NCBI RefSeq assembly: GCF_029227915.1
Contig: NC_079883.1
Span: 31,312,001 to 31,376,000 of the forward strand
Length of the DNA: 64,000 bases
Source of the DNA: Hydractinia symbiolongicarpus
Lineage: Eukaryota > Cnidaria > Hydrozoa > Anthoathecata > Hydractiniidae
Reading direction: 5' to 3'
Positions 22,313-35,050 of this stretch are shown here, piece after piece. Made by a program: the position numbers and the translations under genes. The notes under the pieces are model-generated. The model ran no database searches, was not told the origin of the DNA, and worked only from the letters and a program-made list of their open reading frames with translations. Positions within the stretch are counted from its first letter, which is position 1. Every line of letters begins with the position of its first letter.

Positions 22313-25300
22313 GGCCGAGTCCGGGATTTACGGGAAATCGCGGGTTTTCGTTTGCCGGCGATTAAACCTCTTTTATTCAGCGTCTCATCAAAAATGAAAA
22401 CATTTTTAAAAACTACAAGTCTGATGGGCTTTAGTGGTGAAATAATAATTTAAAAAATCGTTCGGGAAATGAGTTTACACCCTGGGTACTTTCTTTGTAT
22501 ACTTTTGATTTTACAGGCCGAGTCCGGGATTTACGGGAAATCGCAGGTTTTCGTTTGCCGGCGATTAAACTTCTTTTATTCAGCGTCTCATCAAAAATGA
22601 AAACAAGTTTGAAGACTACAAGTCTCATGGGTTTTAGTGGTTAAAAAATAATTTAAAAAATCGTTCGGGAAATGAGTTTACTCCCTGGGTACTTTCTTTG
22701 TATACTTTTGACTATACGGGCCAAGCCCGGGATTTACGGGAAATCGCGGGTTTTCGTTTGCCGGCGATTAAACTTTTTTTATTCAGCGTCTCATCAAAAA
22801 TGAAAACGTTTTTGAAAACTACAAGTCTTATGCGTTTTAGTGGTGAAAAAATAATTTAAAAAATCGTTGTGGAAATTAGTTTACTCACAGGGTACTTTCT
22901 TTGTATACATTCGACTATACGGGCCGAGTCCGGGGTTTACGGGAAATGGCGGGTTTTCGTTTGCCGGCGATTAAACTTCTTTTATTCAGCGTGTCATCAA
23001 AAATGAAAATATTTTTGAAAACTACAAGTCTCTTGGGTTTTAGTGGTGAAAAAATAATATAAAAAATCGTTCGGGAAATGAGTTTACACCCTGGGTACTT
23101 TCTTTGTATACTTTTGATTTTACAGGCCGAGTCCGGGATTTACGGGAAATCGCAGGTTTTCGTTTGCCGGCGATTAAACTTCTTTTATTCAGCGTCTCAT
23201 CAAAAATGAAAACAAGTTTGAAGACTACAAGTCTCATGCGTTTTAGTGGTTAAAAAATAATTTAAAAAATCGTTCGGGAAATGAGTTTACTCCCTGGGTA
23301 CTTTCTTTGTATACTTTTGACTATACGGGCCAAGCCCGGGATTTACGGGAAATCGCGGGTTTTCGTTTGCCGGCGTTTAAACTTCTTTTATTCAGCGTCT
23401 CATCAAAAATGAAAACATTTTTGAAAACTACAAGTCTTATGCGTTTTAGTGGTGAAAAAATAATTTAAAAAATCGTTGTGGAAATTAGTTTACTCACAGG
23501 GTACTTTCTTTGTATACATTCGACGATACGGGCCGAGTCCGGGGTTTACGGGAAATGGCAGGTTTTCGTTTTCCGGCGATTAAACTTCTTTTATTCAGTG
23601 TCTCATCAAAAATGAAAACATTTTTGAAAACTACAAGTCTCATGGGCTTTAGTAGGGAAATAATAATTTAAAAAATCGTTCGGGAAATGAGTTTACACCC
23701 TGGGTACTTTCTTTGTATACTTTTGACTATACGGGCTGAGTCCGAGATTTACAGGAAATCGCAGGTTTTCGTTTGCCGGCGATTAAACTTCTTTCATTCA
23801 GCGTCTCATCAAAAATGAAATCATTTTTGAAAACTACAAGTCTCATGCGTTTTAGTGGTGAAAAAAAGAATTAAAAAATCGTTCGGGAAATGAGCTTACT
23901 CCCTGGGTACTTTCTTTGTATACTTTTGACTATACGGGCCAAGCCCGGGATTTACGGGAAATGGCGGTTTTTCGTTTGCCGGCGATTAAACTTCTTTTAT
24001 TCAGTGTCTCATCAAAAATGAAAACATTTTTGAAAACTACAAGTCTCATGCGTTTTAGTGGTGAAAAGATAATTTAAAAAATCGCTCGGGAAATGAGTTT
24101 ACTCCCTGGGTACTTTTTTGTATACTTTTGAGTATACGGGCCGAGTCCGGGATTTACGGGAAGTCGCGGGTTTTCGTTTGCCGGCGATTAAACTTCTTTT
24201 ATTCAGCGTCTCATCAAAAATGAAAAATTTTTTAAAAACTACAAATCTCATGGGCTTTAGTGGTGAATTAAGTAATTTAAAAAATCGTTCGGGAAATAAG
24301 TTTACACCCTGGGTACTTTCTTTGTATACTTTTGATTATACGGGCCGAGTCCGTGGTTTACGGGAAATGGTGGGTTTTCGTTTGCCAGCGATTAAACTTC
24401 TTTTATTCAGCGTCTCATCAAAAATGAAAACATTTTTAAAAAACTACAAGTCTCATGCGTTTTAGTGGTGAAAAAATAATATAAAAAATCGTTCGGGAAA
24501 TGAGTTTACACCCTGGGTACTTTCTTTGTATACTTTTGATTTTACAGGCCGAGTCCGGGATTCACGGGAAATCGCAGGTTTTCGTTTGCCGGCGATTAAA
24601 CTTCTTTTATTCAGCGTCTCATCAAAAATGAAAACAAGTTTGAAGACTACAAGTCTCATGGGTTTTAGTGGTTAAAAAATAATTTAAAAAATCGTTCGGG
24701 AAATGAGTTTACTCCCTGGGTACTTTCTTTGTATACTTTTGACTATACGGGCCAAGCCCGGGATTTACGGGAAATCGCGGGTTTTCGTTTGCCGGCGATT
24801 AAACTTCTTTCATTCAGCGTCTCATCAAAAATGAAAACGTTTTTGAAAACTACAAGTCTTATGCGTTTTAGTGGTGAAAAAATAATTTAAAAAATCGTTG
24901 TGGAAATTAGTTTATTCGCAGGGTACTTTCTTTGTATACATTCTACTATACGGGCCGAGTCCGGGGTTTACGGGAAATGGCGGGTTTTCGTTTGCCGGCG
25001 ATTAAACTTCTTTTATTCAGCGTCTCATCAAAAATGAAAATATTTTTGAAAACTACAAGTCTCTTGGGTTTTAGTGGTGAAAAAATAATATAAAAAATCG
25101 TTCGGGAAATGAGTTTACACCCTGGGTACTTTCTTTGTATACTTTTGATTTTACAGGCCGAGTCCGGGATTTACGGGAAATCGCAGGTTTTCGTTTGCCG
25201 GCGATTAAACTTCTTTTATTCAGCGTCTCATCAAAAATGAAAACAAGTTTGAAGACTACAAGTCTCATGCGTTTTAGTGGTTAAAAAATAATTTAAAAAA

Positions 25301-26011
25301 TCGTTCGGGAAATGAGTTTACTCCCTGGGTACTTTCTTTGTATACTTTTGACTATACGGGCCAAGCCCGGGATTTACGGGAAATCGCGGGTTTTCGTTTG
25401 CCGGCGTTTAAACTTCTTTTATTCAGCGTCTCATCAAAAATGAAAACATTTTTGAAAACTACAAGTCTTATGCGTTTTAGTGGTGAAAAAATAATTTAAA
25501 AAATCGTTGTGGAAATTAGTTTACTCACAGGGTACCTTCTTTGTATACATTCGACGATACGGGCCGAGTCCGGGGTTTACGGGAAATGGCAGGTTTTCGT
25601 TTTCCGGCGATTAAACTTCTTTTATTCAGTGTCTCATCAAAAATGAAAACATTTTTGAAAACTACAAGTCTCATGGGCTTTAGTAGGGAAATAATAATTT
25701 AAACAATCGTTCGGGAAATGAGTTTACACCCTGGGTACTTTCTTTGTATACTTTTGACTATACGGGCTGAGTCCGAGATTTACAGGAAATCGCAGGTTTT
25801 CGTTTGCCGGCGATTAAACTTCTTTTATTCAGCGTCTCATCAAAAATGAAAAATTTTTTAAAAACTACAAATCTCATGGGCTTTAGTGGTGAATTAAGTA
25901 ATTTAAAAAATCGTTCGGGAAATAAGTTTACACCCTGGGTACTTTCTTTGTATACTTTTGATTATACGGGCCGAGTCCGTGGTTTACGGGAAATGGTGGG
26001 TTTTCGTTTGC

Positions 26012-26780
26012 CAGCGATTAAACTTCTTTTATTCAGCGTCTCATCAAAAATGAAAACATTTTTGAAAACTACAAGTCTCATGCGTTTTAGTGGTGAAAAG
26101 ATAATTTAAAAAATCGCTCGGGAAATGAGTTTACTCCCTGGGTACTTTTTTGTATACTTTTTACTATACGGGCCGAGTCCGGGATTTACGGGAAGTCGCG
26201 GGTTTTCGTTTGCCGGCGATTAAACTTCTTTTATTCAGCGTCTCATCAAAAATGAAAAATTTTTTAAAAACTACAAATCTCATGGGCTTTAGTGGTGAAT
26301 TAAGTAATTTAAAAAATCGTTCGGGAAATAAGTTTACACCCTGGGTACTTTCTTTGTATACTTTTGATTATACGGGCCGAGTCCGTGGTTAACGGGAAAT
26401 GGTGGGTTTTCGTTTGCCAGCGATTAAACTTCTTTTATTCAGCGTCTCATCAAAAATGAAAACATTTTTAAAAAACTACAAGTCTCATGCGTTTTAGTGG
26501 TGAAAAAATAATATAAAAAATCGTTCGGGAAATGAGTTTACACCCTGGGTACTTTCTTTGTATACTTTTGATTTTACAGGCCGAGTCCGGGATTCACGGG
26601 AAATCGCAGGTTTTCGTTTGCCGGCGATTAAACTTCTTTTATTCAGCGTCTCATCAAAAATGAAAACAAGTTTGAAGACTACAAGTCTCATGCGTTTTAG
26701 TGGTTAAAAAATAATTTAAAAAATCATTCGGGAAATAAGTTTACTCCCTGGGTACTTTCTTTGTATACTTTTGACTATAC
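26012..26780. repeat. HOR block II, partial third copy
   Basis: The 6,387/6,388-bp match continues past the second copy until about 26,780. There CTATACGGGCCAAGCCCGGG replaces the CTATACTGGCCGAGCCCGGG expected from 20,390. The LINE-bearing part of the unit is not reached. It has no gene. Confidence 0.7.
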
Positions 26781-28154
26781 GGGCCAAGCCCGGGATTTAC
26801 GGGAAATCGCGGGTTTTCGTTTGCCGGCGATTAAACTTCTTTTATTCAGCGTCTCATCAAAAATGAAAACATTTTTGAAAACTACAAGTCTCATGGGCTT
26901 TAGTGGGGAAATAATAATTTAAAAAATCGTACGGGAAATGAGTTTACACCCTGGGTACTTTCTTTGTACACTTTTGACTATACGGGCTGAGTCCGAGATT
27001 TACAGGAAATCGCAGGTTTTCGTTTGCCGGCGATTAAACTTCTTTCATTCAGCGTCTCATCAAAAATGAAATCATTTTTGAAAACTACAAGTCTCATGCG
27101 TTTTAGTGGTGAAAAAAAGAATTAAAAAATCGTTCGGGAAATGAGTTTACTCCCTGGGTACTTTCTTTGTATACATTCGACTACACGGGCCAAGCCTGGG
27201 ATTTACGGGAAATGGCGGTTTTTCGTTTGCCGGCGATTAAACTTCTTTTATTCAGCGTCTCATCAAAAATGAAAAATTTTTTAAAAACTACAAATCTCAT
27301 GGGCTTTAGTGGTGAATTAAGTAATTTAAAAAATCGTTCGGGAAATAAGTTTACACCCTGGGTACTTTCTTTGTATACTTTTGATTATACGGGCCGAGTC
27401 CGTGGTTTACGGGAAATGGTGGGTTTTCGTTTGCCAGCGATTAAACTTCTTTTATTCAGCGTCTCATCAAAAATGAAAACATTTTTAAAAAACTACAAGT
27501 CTCATGCGTTTTAGTGGTGAAAAAATAATATAAAAAATCGTTCGGGAATGGAGTTTACACCCTGGGTACTTTCTTTGTATACTTTTGATTTTACAGGCCG
27601 AGTCCGGGATTTACGGGAAATCGCAGGTTTTCGTTTGCCGGCGATTAAACTTCTTTTATTCAGCGTCTCATCAAAAATGAAAACATTTTTGAAAACTACA
27701 AGTCTTATGCGTTTTAGTGGTGAAAAAATAATTTAAAAAATCGTTGTGGAAACTAGTTTACTCACAGGGTACTTTCTTTGTATACATTCGACTATACGGG
27801 CCGAGTCCGGGGTTTACGGGAAATGGCAGGTTTTCGTTTTCCGGCGATTAAACATCTTTTATTCAGTGTCTCATCAAAAATGAAAACATTTTTGAAAACT
27901 ACAAGTCTCATGGGCTTTAGTGGGGAAATAATAATTTAAAAAATCGTTGTGGAAACTAGTTTACTCACAGGGTACTTTCTTTGTATACTTTTGACTATAC
28001 GGGCTGAGTCCGAGATTTACGGGAAATGGCAGGTTTTCGTTTTCCGGCGATTAAACTTCTTTTATTCAGTGTCTCATCAAAAATGAAATCATTTTTGAAA
28101 ACTACAAGTCTCATGCGTTTTAGTGGTGAAAAAAAGAATTAAAAAATCGTTCGG
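26781..28154. repeat. Transitional satellite segment
   Basis: About seven monomers of mixed types. One has GAATGGAGTTTACACC near 27,546, and two have GTTGTGGAAACTAG near 27,743 and 27,947, a variant I notice only here. No large duplication covers this stretch, and it has no gene. Confidence 0.65.
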
Positions 28155-29575
28155 GAAATGAGTTTACTCCCTGGGTACTTTCTTTGTATACATTCGACTA
28201 CACGGGCCAAGCCCGGGATTTAGGGGAAATCGCTGGTTTTCGTTTGCCGGCGATTAAACCTCTTTCATTAAGCGTCTCATCAAAAATGAAAACATTTTTG
28301 AAAACTACAAGTCTCATGCGTTTTAGTGGTGAAAAATTAATTTAAAAAATCGTTCGGGAAATGAGTTTACTCCCTGGGTACTTTCTTTGTATACTTTTGA
28401 CTATACGGGCCAAGCCCGGGATTTACGGGAAATGGCGGTTTTTCGTTTGCCGGCGATTAAACTTCTTTTATTCAGTGTCTCATCAAAAATGAAAACATTT
28501 TTGAAAACTACAAGTCTCATGCGTTTTAGTGGTGAAAAAAAGAATTAAAAAATCGTTCGGGAAATGAGTTTACTCCCTGGGTACTTTCTTTGTATACATT
28601 CGACTACACGGGCCAAGCCCGGAATTTAGGGGTAATCGCGGGATTTCGTTTGCCGGCGATTAAACCTCTTTCATTAAGCGTCTCATCAAAAATGAAAACA
28701 TTTTTGAAAACTACAAGTCTCATGCGTTTTAGTGGTGAAATAATAATTTAAAAAATCGTTCGGGAAATGAGTTTACACCCTGGGTACTTTCTTTGTATAC
28801 TTTTGATTTTACAGGCCGAGTCCGGGATTTACGGGAAATCGCAGGTTTTCGTTTGCCGGCGATTAAACTTCTTTTATTCAGTGTCTCATCAAAAATGAAA
28901 ACATTTTTGAAAACTACAAGTCTCATGCGTTTTAGTGGTGAAAAGATAATTTAAAAAATCGCTCGGGAAATGAGTTTACTCCCTGGGTACTTTCTTTGTA
29001 TACTTTTGACTATACTGGCCAAGCCCGGGAATTACGGGAAATCGCGGGTTTTCGTTTGCCGGCGATGAAACTTCTTTTATTCAGCGTCTCATCAAAAATG
29101 AAAACAATTTTGAAAACTACAAGTCTCATGCGTTTTAGTGGTGAAAAAAAGTTTTAAAAAATCGTTCAGGAAATGAGTTTACTCCCTGGGTACTTTCTTT
29201 GTATACATTTCACTATGCGGGACAAGCCCGGGATTTACGGGAAATCGCGGTTTTTCGTTTGCCGGCGATTAAACTTCTTTTATTCAGCGTCTCATCAAAA
29301 ATGAAAATATTTTTGAAAACTACAAGTCTTATGCGTTTTAGTGGTGAAAAAATAATTTAAAAAATCGTTCTGGAAATGAGTTTACTCACAGGGTACTTTC
29401 TTTGTATATATTCGACTATACGGGCCGAGTCCGGGATTTACGGGAAATCGCGGGTTTTCGTTTGCCGGCGATTAAACCTCTTTTATTCAGCGTCTCATCA
29501 AAAATGAAAACATTTTTGAAAACTACAAGTCTCATGGGCTTTAGTGGGGAAATAATAATTTAAAAAATCGTTGTG
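28155..29575. repeat. Seven-monomer HOR (1,421 bp), copy 1
   Basis: This unit repeats at 29,576 with a 1,421-bp offset: 28,221/29,642 and 28,729/30,150. It introduces the TTAGGGGAAATCGCTGG / CTCTTTCATTAAGCG monomer type, which is not seen to its left and is frequent from here to 51 kb. The rare text ATTTCACTATGCGGGACAAG (~29,208) is shared by both copies. Confidence 0.85.
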
Positions 29576-30935
29576 GAAATGAGTTTACTCCCTGGGTACT
29601 TTCTTTGTATACATTCGACTACACGGGCCAAGCCCGGGATTTAGGGGAAATCGCTGGTTTTCGTTTGCCGGCGATTAAACCTCTTTCATTAAGCGTCTCA
29701 TCAAAAATGAAAACATTTTTGAAAACTACAAGTCTCATGCGTTTTAGTGGTGAAAAATTAATTTAAAAAATCGTTCGGGAAATGAGTTTACTCCCTGGGT
29801 ACTTTCTTTGTATACTTTTGACTATACGGGCCAAGCCCGGGATTTACGGGAAATGGCGGTTTTTCGTTTGCCGGCGATTAAACTTCTTTTATTCAGTGTC
29901 TCATCAAAAATGAAAACATTTTTGAAAACTACAAGTCTCATGCGTTTTAGTGGTGAAAAAAAGAATTAAAAAATCGTTCGGGAAATGAGTTTACTCCCTG
30001 GGTACTTTCTTTGTATACATTCGACTACACGGGCCAAGCCCGGAATTTAGGGGTAATCGCGGGATTTCGTTTGCCGGCGATTAAACCTCTTTCATTAAGC
30101 GTCTCATCAAAAATGAAAACATTTTTGAAAACTACAAGTCTCATGCGTTTTAGTGGTGAAATAATAATTTAAAAAATCGTTCGGGAAATGAGTTTACACC
30201 CTGGGTACTTTCTTTGTATACTTTTGATTTTACAGGCCGAGTCCGGGATTTACGGGAAATCGCAGGTTTTCGTTTGCCGGCGATTAAACTTCTTTTATTC
30301 AGTGTCTCATCAAAAATGAAAACATTTTTGAAAACTACAAGTCTCATGCGTTTTAGTGGTGAAAAGATAATTTAAAAAATCGCTCGGGAAATGAGTTTAC
30401 TCCCTGGGTACTTTCTTTGTATACTTTTGACTATACTGGCCAAGCCCGGGAATTACGGGAAATCGCGGGTTTTCGTTTGCCGGCGATGAAACTTCTTTTA
30501 TTCAGCGTCTCATCAAAAATGAAAACAATTTTGAAAACTACAAGTCTCATGCGTTTTAGTGGTGAAAAAAAGTTTTAAAAAATCGTTCAGGAAATGAGTT
30601 TACTCCCTGGGTACTTTCTTTGTATACATTTCACTATGCGGGACAAGCCCGGGATTTACGGGAAATCGCGGTTTTTCGTTTGCCGGCGATTAAACTTCTT
30701 TTATTCAGCGTCTCATCAAAAATGAAAATATTTTTGAAAACTACAAGTCTTATGCGTTTTAGTGGTGAAAAAATAATTTAAAAAATCGTTCTGGAAATGA
30801 GTTTACTCACAGGGTACTTTCTTTGTATATATTCGACTATACGGGCCGAGTCCGGGATTTACGGGAAATCGCGGGTTTTCGTTTGCCGGCGATTAAACCT
30901 CTTTTATTCAGCGTCTCATCAAAAATGAAAACATT
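29576..30935. repeat. Seven-monomer HOR (1,421 bp), copy 2
   Basis: Near-identical to 28,155-29,514, including rare variants such as CCCGGAATTTAGGGG (~30,039). The match weakens after 30,935, where TTTTTAAAAACT replaces TTTTTGAAAACT. Confidence 0.85.
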
Positions 30936-32180
30936 TTTAAAAACTACAAGTCTCATGGGCTTTAGTGGTGAAATAATAATTTAAAAAATCGTTCGGGAAA
31001 TGAGTTTACACCCTGGGTACTTTCTTTGTATACTTTTGATTTTACAGGCCGAGTCCGGGATTTACGGGAAATCGCAGGTTTTCGTTTGCCGGCGATTAAA
31101 CTTTTTTTATTCAGTGTCTCATCAAAAATGAAAACATTTTTGAAAACTACAAGTCTCATGCGTTTTAGTGGTGAAAAGATAATTTAAAAAATCGCTCGGG
31201 AAATGAGTTTACTCCCTGGGTACTTTCTTTGTATACTTTTAACTATACTGGCCAAGCCCGGGAATTACGGGAAATCGCGGGTTTTCGTTTGCCGGCGATG
31301 AAACTTCTTTTATTCAGCGTCTCATCAAAAATGAAAACAATTTTGAAAACTACAAGTCTCATGCGTTTTAGTGGTGAAAAAAAATTTTAAAAAATCGTTC
31401 AGGAAATGAGTTTACTCCCTGGGTACTTTCTTTGTATACATTTGACTATACGGGACAAGCCCGGGATTTACGGGAAATCGCGGTTTTTCGTTTGCCGGCG
31501 ATTAAACTTCTTTTATTCAGTGTCTCATCAAAAATGAAAATATTTTTGAAAACTACAAGTCTTATGCGTTTTAGTGGTGAAAAAATAATTTAAAAAATCG
31601 TTCTGGAAATGAGTTTACTCACAGGGTACTTTCTTTGTATATATTCAACTATACGGGCCGAGTCCGGGATTTACGGGAAATCGCGGGTTTTCGTTTGCCG
31701 GCGATTAAACCTCTTTTATTCAGCGTCTCATCAAAAATGAAAACATTTTTAAAAACTACAAGTCTCATGGGCTTTAGTGGTGAAATAATAATTTAAAAAA
31801 TCGTTCGGGAAATGAGTTTACACCCTGGGTACTTTCTTTGTATACTTTTGATTTTACAGGCCGAGTCCGGGATTTACGGGAAATCGCAGGTTTTCGTTTG
31901 CCGGCGATTAAACTTCTTTTATTCAGCGTCTCATCAAAAATGAAAACAAGTTTGAAGACTACAAGTCTCATGGGATTTAGTGGTTAAAAAATAATTTAAA
32001 AAATCGTTCGGGAAATGAGTTTACTCCCTGGGTACTTTCTTTGTATACTTTTGACTATACGGGCCAAGCCTGGGATTTACGGGAAATCGCGGGTTTTCGT
32101 TTGCCGGCGATTAAACTTCTTTTATTCAGCGTCTCATCAAAAATGAAAACAAGTTTGAAGACTACAAGTCTCATTGGATT
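30936..32180. repeat. Continuation of the 812-bp four-monomer HOR
   Basis: Landmarks at 30,150, 30,962 and 31,774 are spaced 812 bp apart and carry the same monomer order as at 4,243-5,750. The series ends when AAGTTTGAAGAC monomers follow each other directly at about 31,946 and 32,150. It has no gene. Confidence 0.8.
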
Positions 32181-33414
32181 TAGTGGTTAAAAAATAATTT
32201 AAAAAATCGTTCGGGAAATGAGTTTACTCCCTGGGTACTTTCTTTGTATACTTTTGACTATACGGGCCAAGCCCGGGATTTACGGGAAATCGCGGGTTTT
32301 CGTTTGCCGGTGATTAAACTTCTTTTATTCAGCGTCTCATCAAAAATGAAAACGTTTTTGAAAACTACAAGTCTTATGCGTTTTAGTGGTGAAAAAATAA
32401 TTTAAAAAATCGTTGTGGGAATTAATTTACTCACAGGGTACTTTCTTTGTATACATTCGACTATACGGGCCGAGTCCGGGGTTTACGGGAAATGGCGGGT
32501 TTTCGTTTGCCGGCGATTAAACTTCTTTTATTCAGCGTCTCATCAAAAATGAAAATATTTTTGAAAACTACAAGTCTCTTGCGTTTTAGTGGTGAAAAAT
32601 AAAATAAAAAATCGTTCGGGAAGTGAGTTTACTCCGGGGTACTTTCTTTGTATACTTTTGACTATACAGGCCAAGCCCGGGATTTACGGGAAATGGCGGG
32701 TTTTCGTTTTCCGGCGATTAAACTTCTTTTATTCAGTGTCTCATCAAAAATGAAAACATTTTTGAAAACTAAAAGTCTCATGCGTTTTAGTGGTTAAAAA
32801 ATAATTTAAAAAATCGTTCGGGAAATGAGTTTACTCCCTGGGTACTTTCTTTGTATACTTTTGACTATACGGGCCAAGCCCGGAATTTACGGGAAATCGC
32901 GGGTTTTCGTTTGCCGGTGATTAAACTTCTTTTATTCAGCGTCTCATCAAAAATGAAAACATTTTTGAAAACTACAAGTCTTATGCGTTTTATTGGTGAA
33001 AAAATAATTTAAAAAATCGTTGTGGAAATTAGTTTACTCACAGGGTACTTTCTTTGTATACATTCGACTATACGGGCCGAGTCCGGGGTTTACGGGAAAT
33101 GGCAGGTTTTCGTTTTCCGGCGATTAAACTTCTTTTATTCAGTGTCTCATCAAAAATGAAAACATTTTTGAAAACTACAAGTCTCATGGGCTTTAGTGGT
33201 GAAATAATAATTTAAAAAATCGTTTGGGAAATGAGTTTACACCCTGGGTACTTTCTTTGTATACTTTTGACTATACGGGCCAAGCCCGGGATTTACGGGA
33301 AATGGCGGTTTTTCGTTTGCCGGCGATTAAACTTCTTTTATTCAGTGTCTCATCAAAAATGAAAACATTTTTGAAAACTACAAGTCTCATGCGTTTTACT
33401 GGTGAAAAGATAAT
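32181..33414. repeat. Transitional satellite segment
   Basis: About six monomers resembling the 5.8-6.7 kb order but with private changes. One is a shortened TACTCCGGGGTAC near 32,631, which lacks bases present in the TACTCCCGGGGTAC form. It has no gene. Confidence 0.65.
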
Positions 33415-34430
33415 TTAAAAAATCGCTCGGGAAATGAGTTTACTCCCTGGGTACTTTTTTGTATACTTTTGACTATACGGGCCGAGTCCGGGATTTACGG
33501 GAAGTCGCGGGTTTTCGTTTGCCGGCGATTAAACTTCTTTTATTCAGCGTCTCATCAAAAATGAAAAATTTTTTAAAAACTACAAATCTCATGGGCTTTA
33601 GTGGTGAAATAAGTAATTTAAAAAATCGTTCGGGAAATAAGTTTACACCCTGGGTACTTTCTTTGTATACTTTTGATTATACGGGCCGAGGCCGTGGTTT
33701 ACGGGAAATGGTGGGTTTTCGTTTGCCAGCGATTAAACTTCTTTTATTCAGCGTCTCATCAAAAATGAAAACATTTTTAAAAAACTACAAGTCTCATGCG
33801 TTTTAGTGGTGAAAAAATAATATAAAAAATCGTTCGGGAAATGAGTTTACACCCTGGGTACTTTCTTTGTATACTTTTGATTTTACAGGCCGAGACCGGG
33901 ATTTACGGGAAATCGCAGGTTTTCGTTTGCCGGCGATTAAACTTCTTTTATTCAGCGTCTCATCAAAAATGAAAACAAGTTTGAAGACTACAAGTCTCAT
34001 GCGTTTTAGTGGTTAAAAAATAATTTAAAAAATCGTTCGGAAAATAAGTTTACTCCCTGGGTACTTTCTTTGTATACTTTTGACTATACCGGCCAAGCCC
34101 GGGATTTACGGGAAATCGCGGGTTTTCGTTTGCCGGCGATTAAACTTCTTTTATTCAGCGTCTCATCAAAAATGAAAACAAGTTTGAAGACTACAAGTCT
34201 CATGCGTTTTAGTGGTTAAAAAATAATTTAAAAAATCGTTCGGGAAATAAGTTTACTCCCTGGGTACTTTCTTTGTATACTTTTGACTATACGGGCCAAG
34301 CCCGGGATTTACGGGAAATCGCGGGTTTTCGTTTGCCGGCGATTAAACTTCTTTTATTCAGCGTCTCATCGAAAATGAAAACATTTTTGAAAACTACAAG
34401 TCTTATGCGTTTTAGTGGTGAAAAAATAAT
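33415..34430. repeat. Five-monomer HOR (1,016 bp), copy 1
   Basis: Landmarks 33,459/34,475 and 33,803/34,819 give an offset of 1,016 bp. The unit includes the GAAATAAGTAATTT and AAAAATTTTTTAAAAAC variants also found in block II. Confidence 0.8.
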
Positions 34431-35050
34431 TTAAGAAATCGCTCGGGAAATGAGTTTACTCCCTGGGTACTTTTTTGTATACTTTTGACTATACGGGCCG
34501 AGTCCGGGATTTACGGGAAGTCGCGGGTTTTCGTTTGCGGGCGATTAAACTTCTTTTATTCAGCGTCTCATCAAAAATGAAAAATTGTTTAAAAACTACA
34601 AATCTCATGGGCTTTAGTGGTGAAATAAGTAATTTAAAAAATCGTTCGGGAAATAAGTTTACACCCTGGGTACTTTCTTTGGATACTTTTGATTATACGG
34701 GCCGAGTCCGTGGTTTACGGGAAATGGTGGGTTTTCGTTTGCCAGCGATTAAACTTCTTTTATTCAGCGTCTCATCAAAAATGAAAACATTTTTAAAAAA
34801 CTACAAGTCTCATGCGTTTTAGTGGTGAAAAAATAATATAAAAAATCGTTCGGGAAATGAGTTTACACCCTGGGTACTTTCTTTGTAAACTTTTGATTTT
34901 ACAGGCCGAGTCCGGGATTTACGGGAAATCGCAGGTTTTCGTTTGCCGGCGATTAAACTTCTTTTATTCAGCGTTTCATCAAAAATGAAAACAAGTTTGA
35001 AGACTACAAGTCTCATGCGTTTTAGTGGTTAAAAAATAATTTAAAAAATC
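34431..35050. repeat. Five-monomer HOR (1,016 bp), copy 2 (part)
   Basis: Matches the start of the 33,415 unit with private substitutions such as GTTTGCGGGCG (~34,532) and TTTGGATAC (~34,678). It runs without a break into the next, larger repeat. Confidence 0.75.

Larger units (their letters stand above)
19625..26011. repeat. HOR block II, copy 2 (6,387 bp, carries LINE)
   Basis: This is the second copy of the LINE-bearing unit. Landmarks 15,699/22,086, 16,653/23,040, 18,075/24,462, 18,684/25,071 and 19,763/26,150 all differ by exactly 6,387 bp. Differences by eye are few; for example GCCGGCG (~14,657) is GCCGACG (~21,247). The internal ten-monomer period is preserved: 22,431/24,462 and 23,040/25,071, each 2,031 bp apart. 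Near-identity over more than 6 kb implies a very recent duplication, or an assembly artefact. Confidence 0.85.

Noticed and set aside
28221-28240. Telomere-like TTAGGG in the TTAGGGGAAATCGCTGG monomers
   Set aside because: A single hexamer once per monomer, created by one base change from TTACGGG; no tandem telomere repeats.
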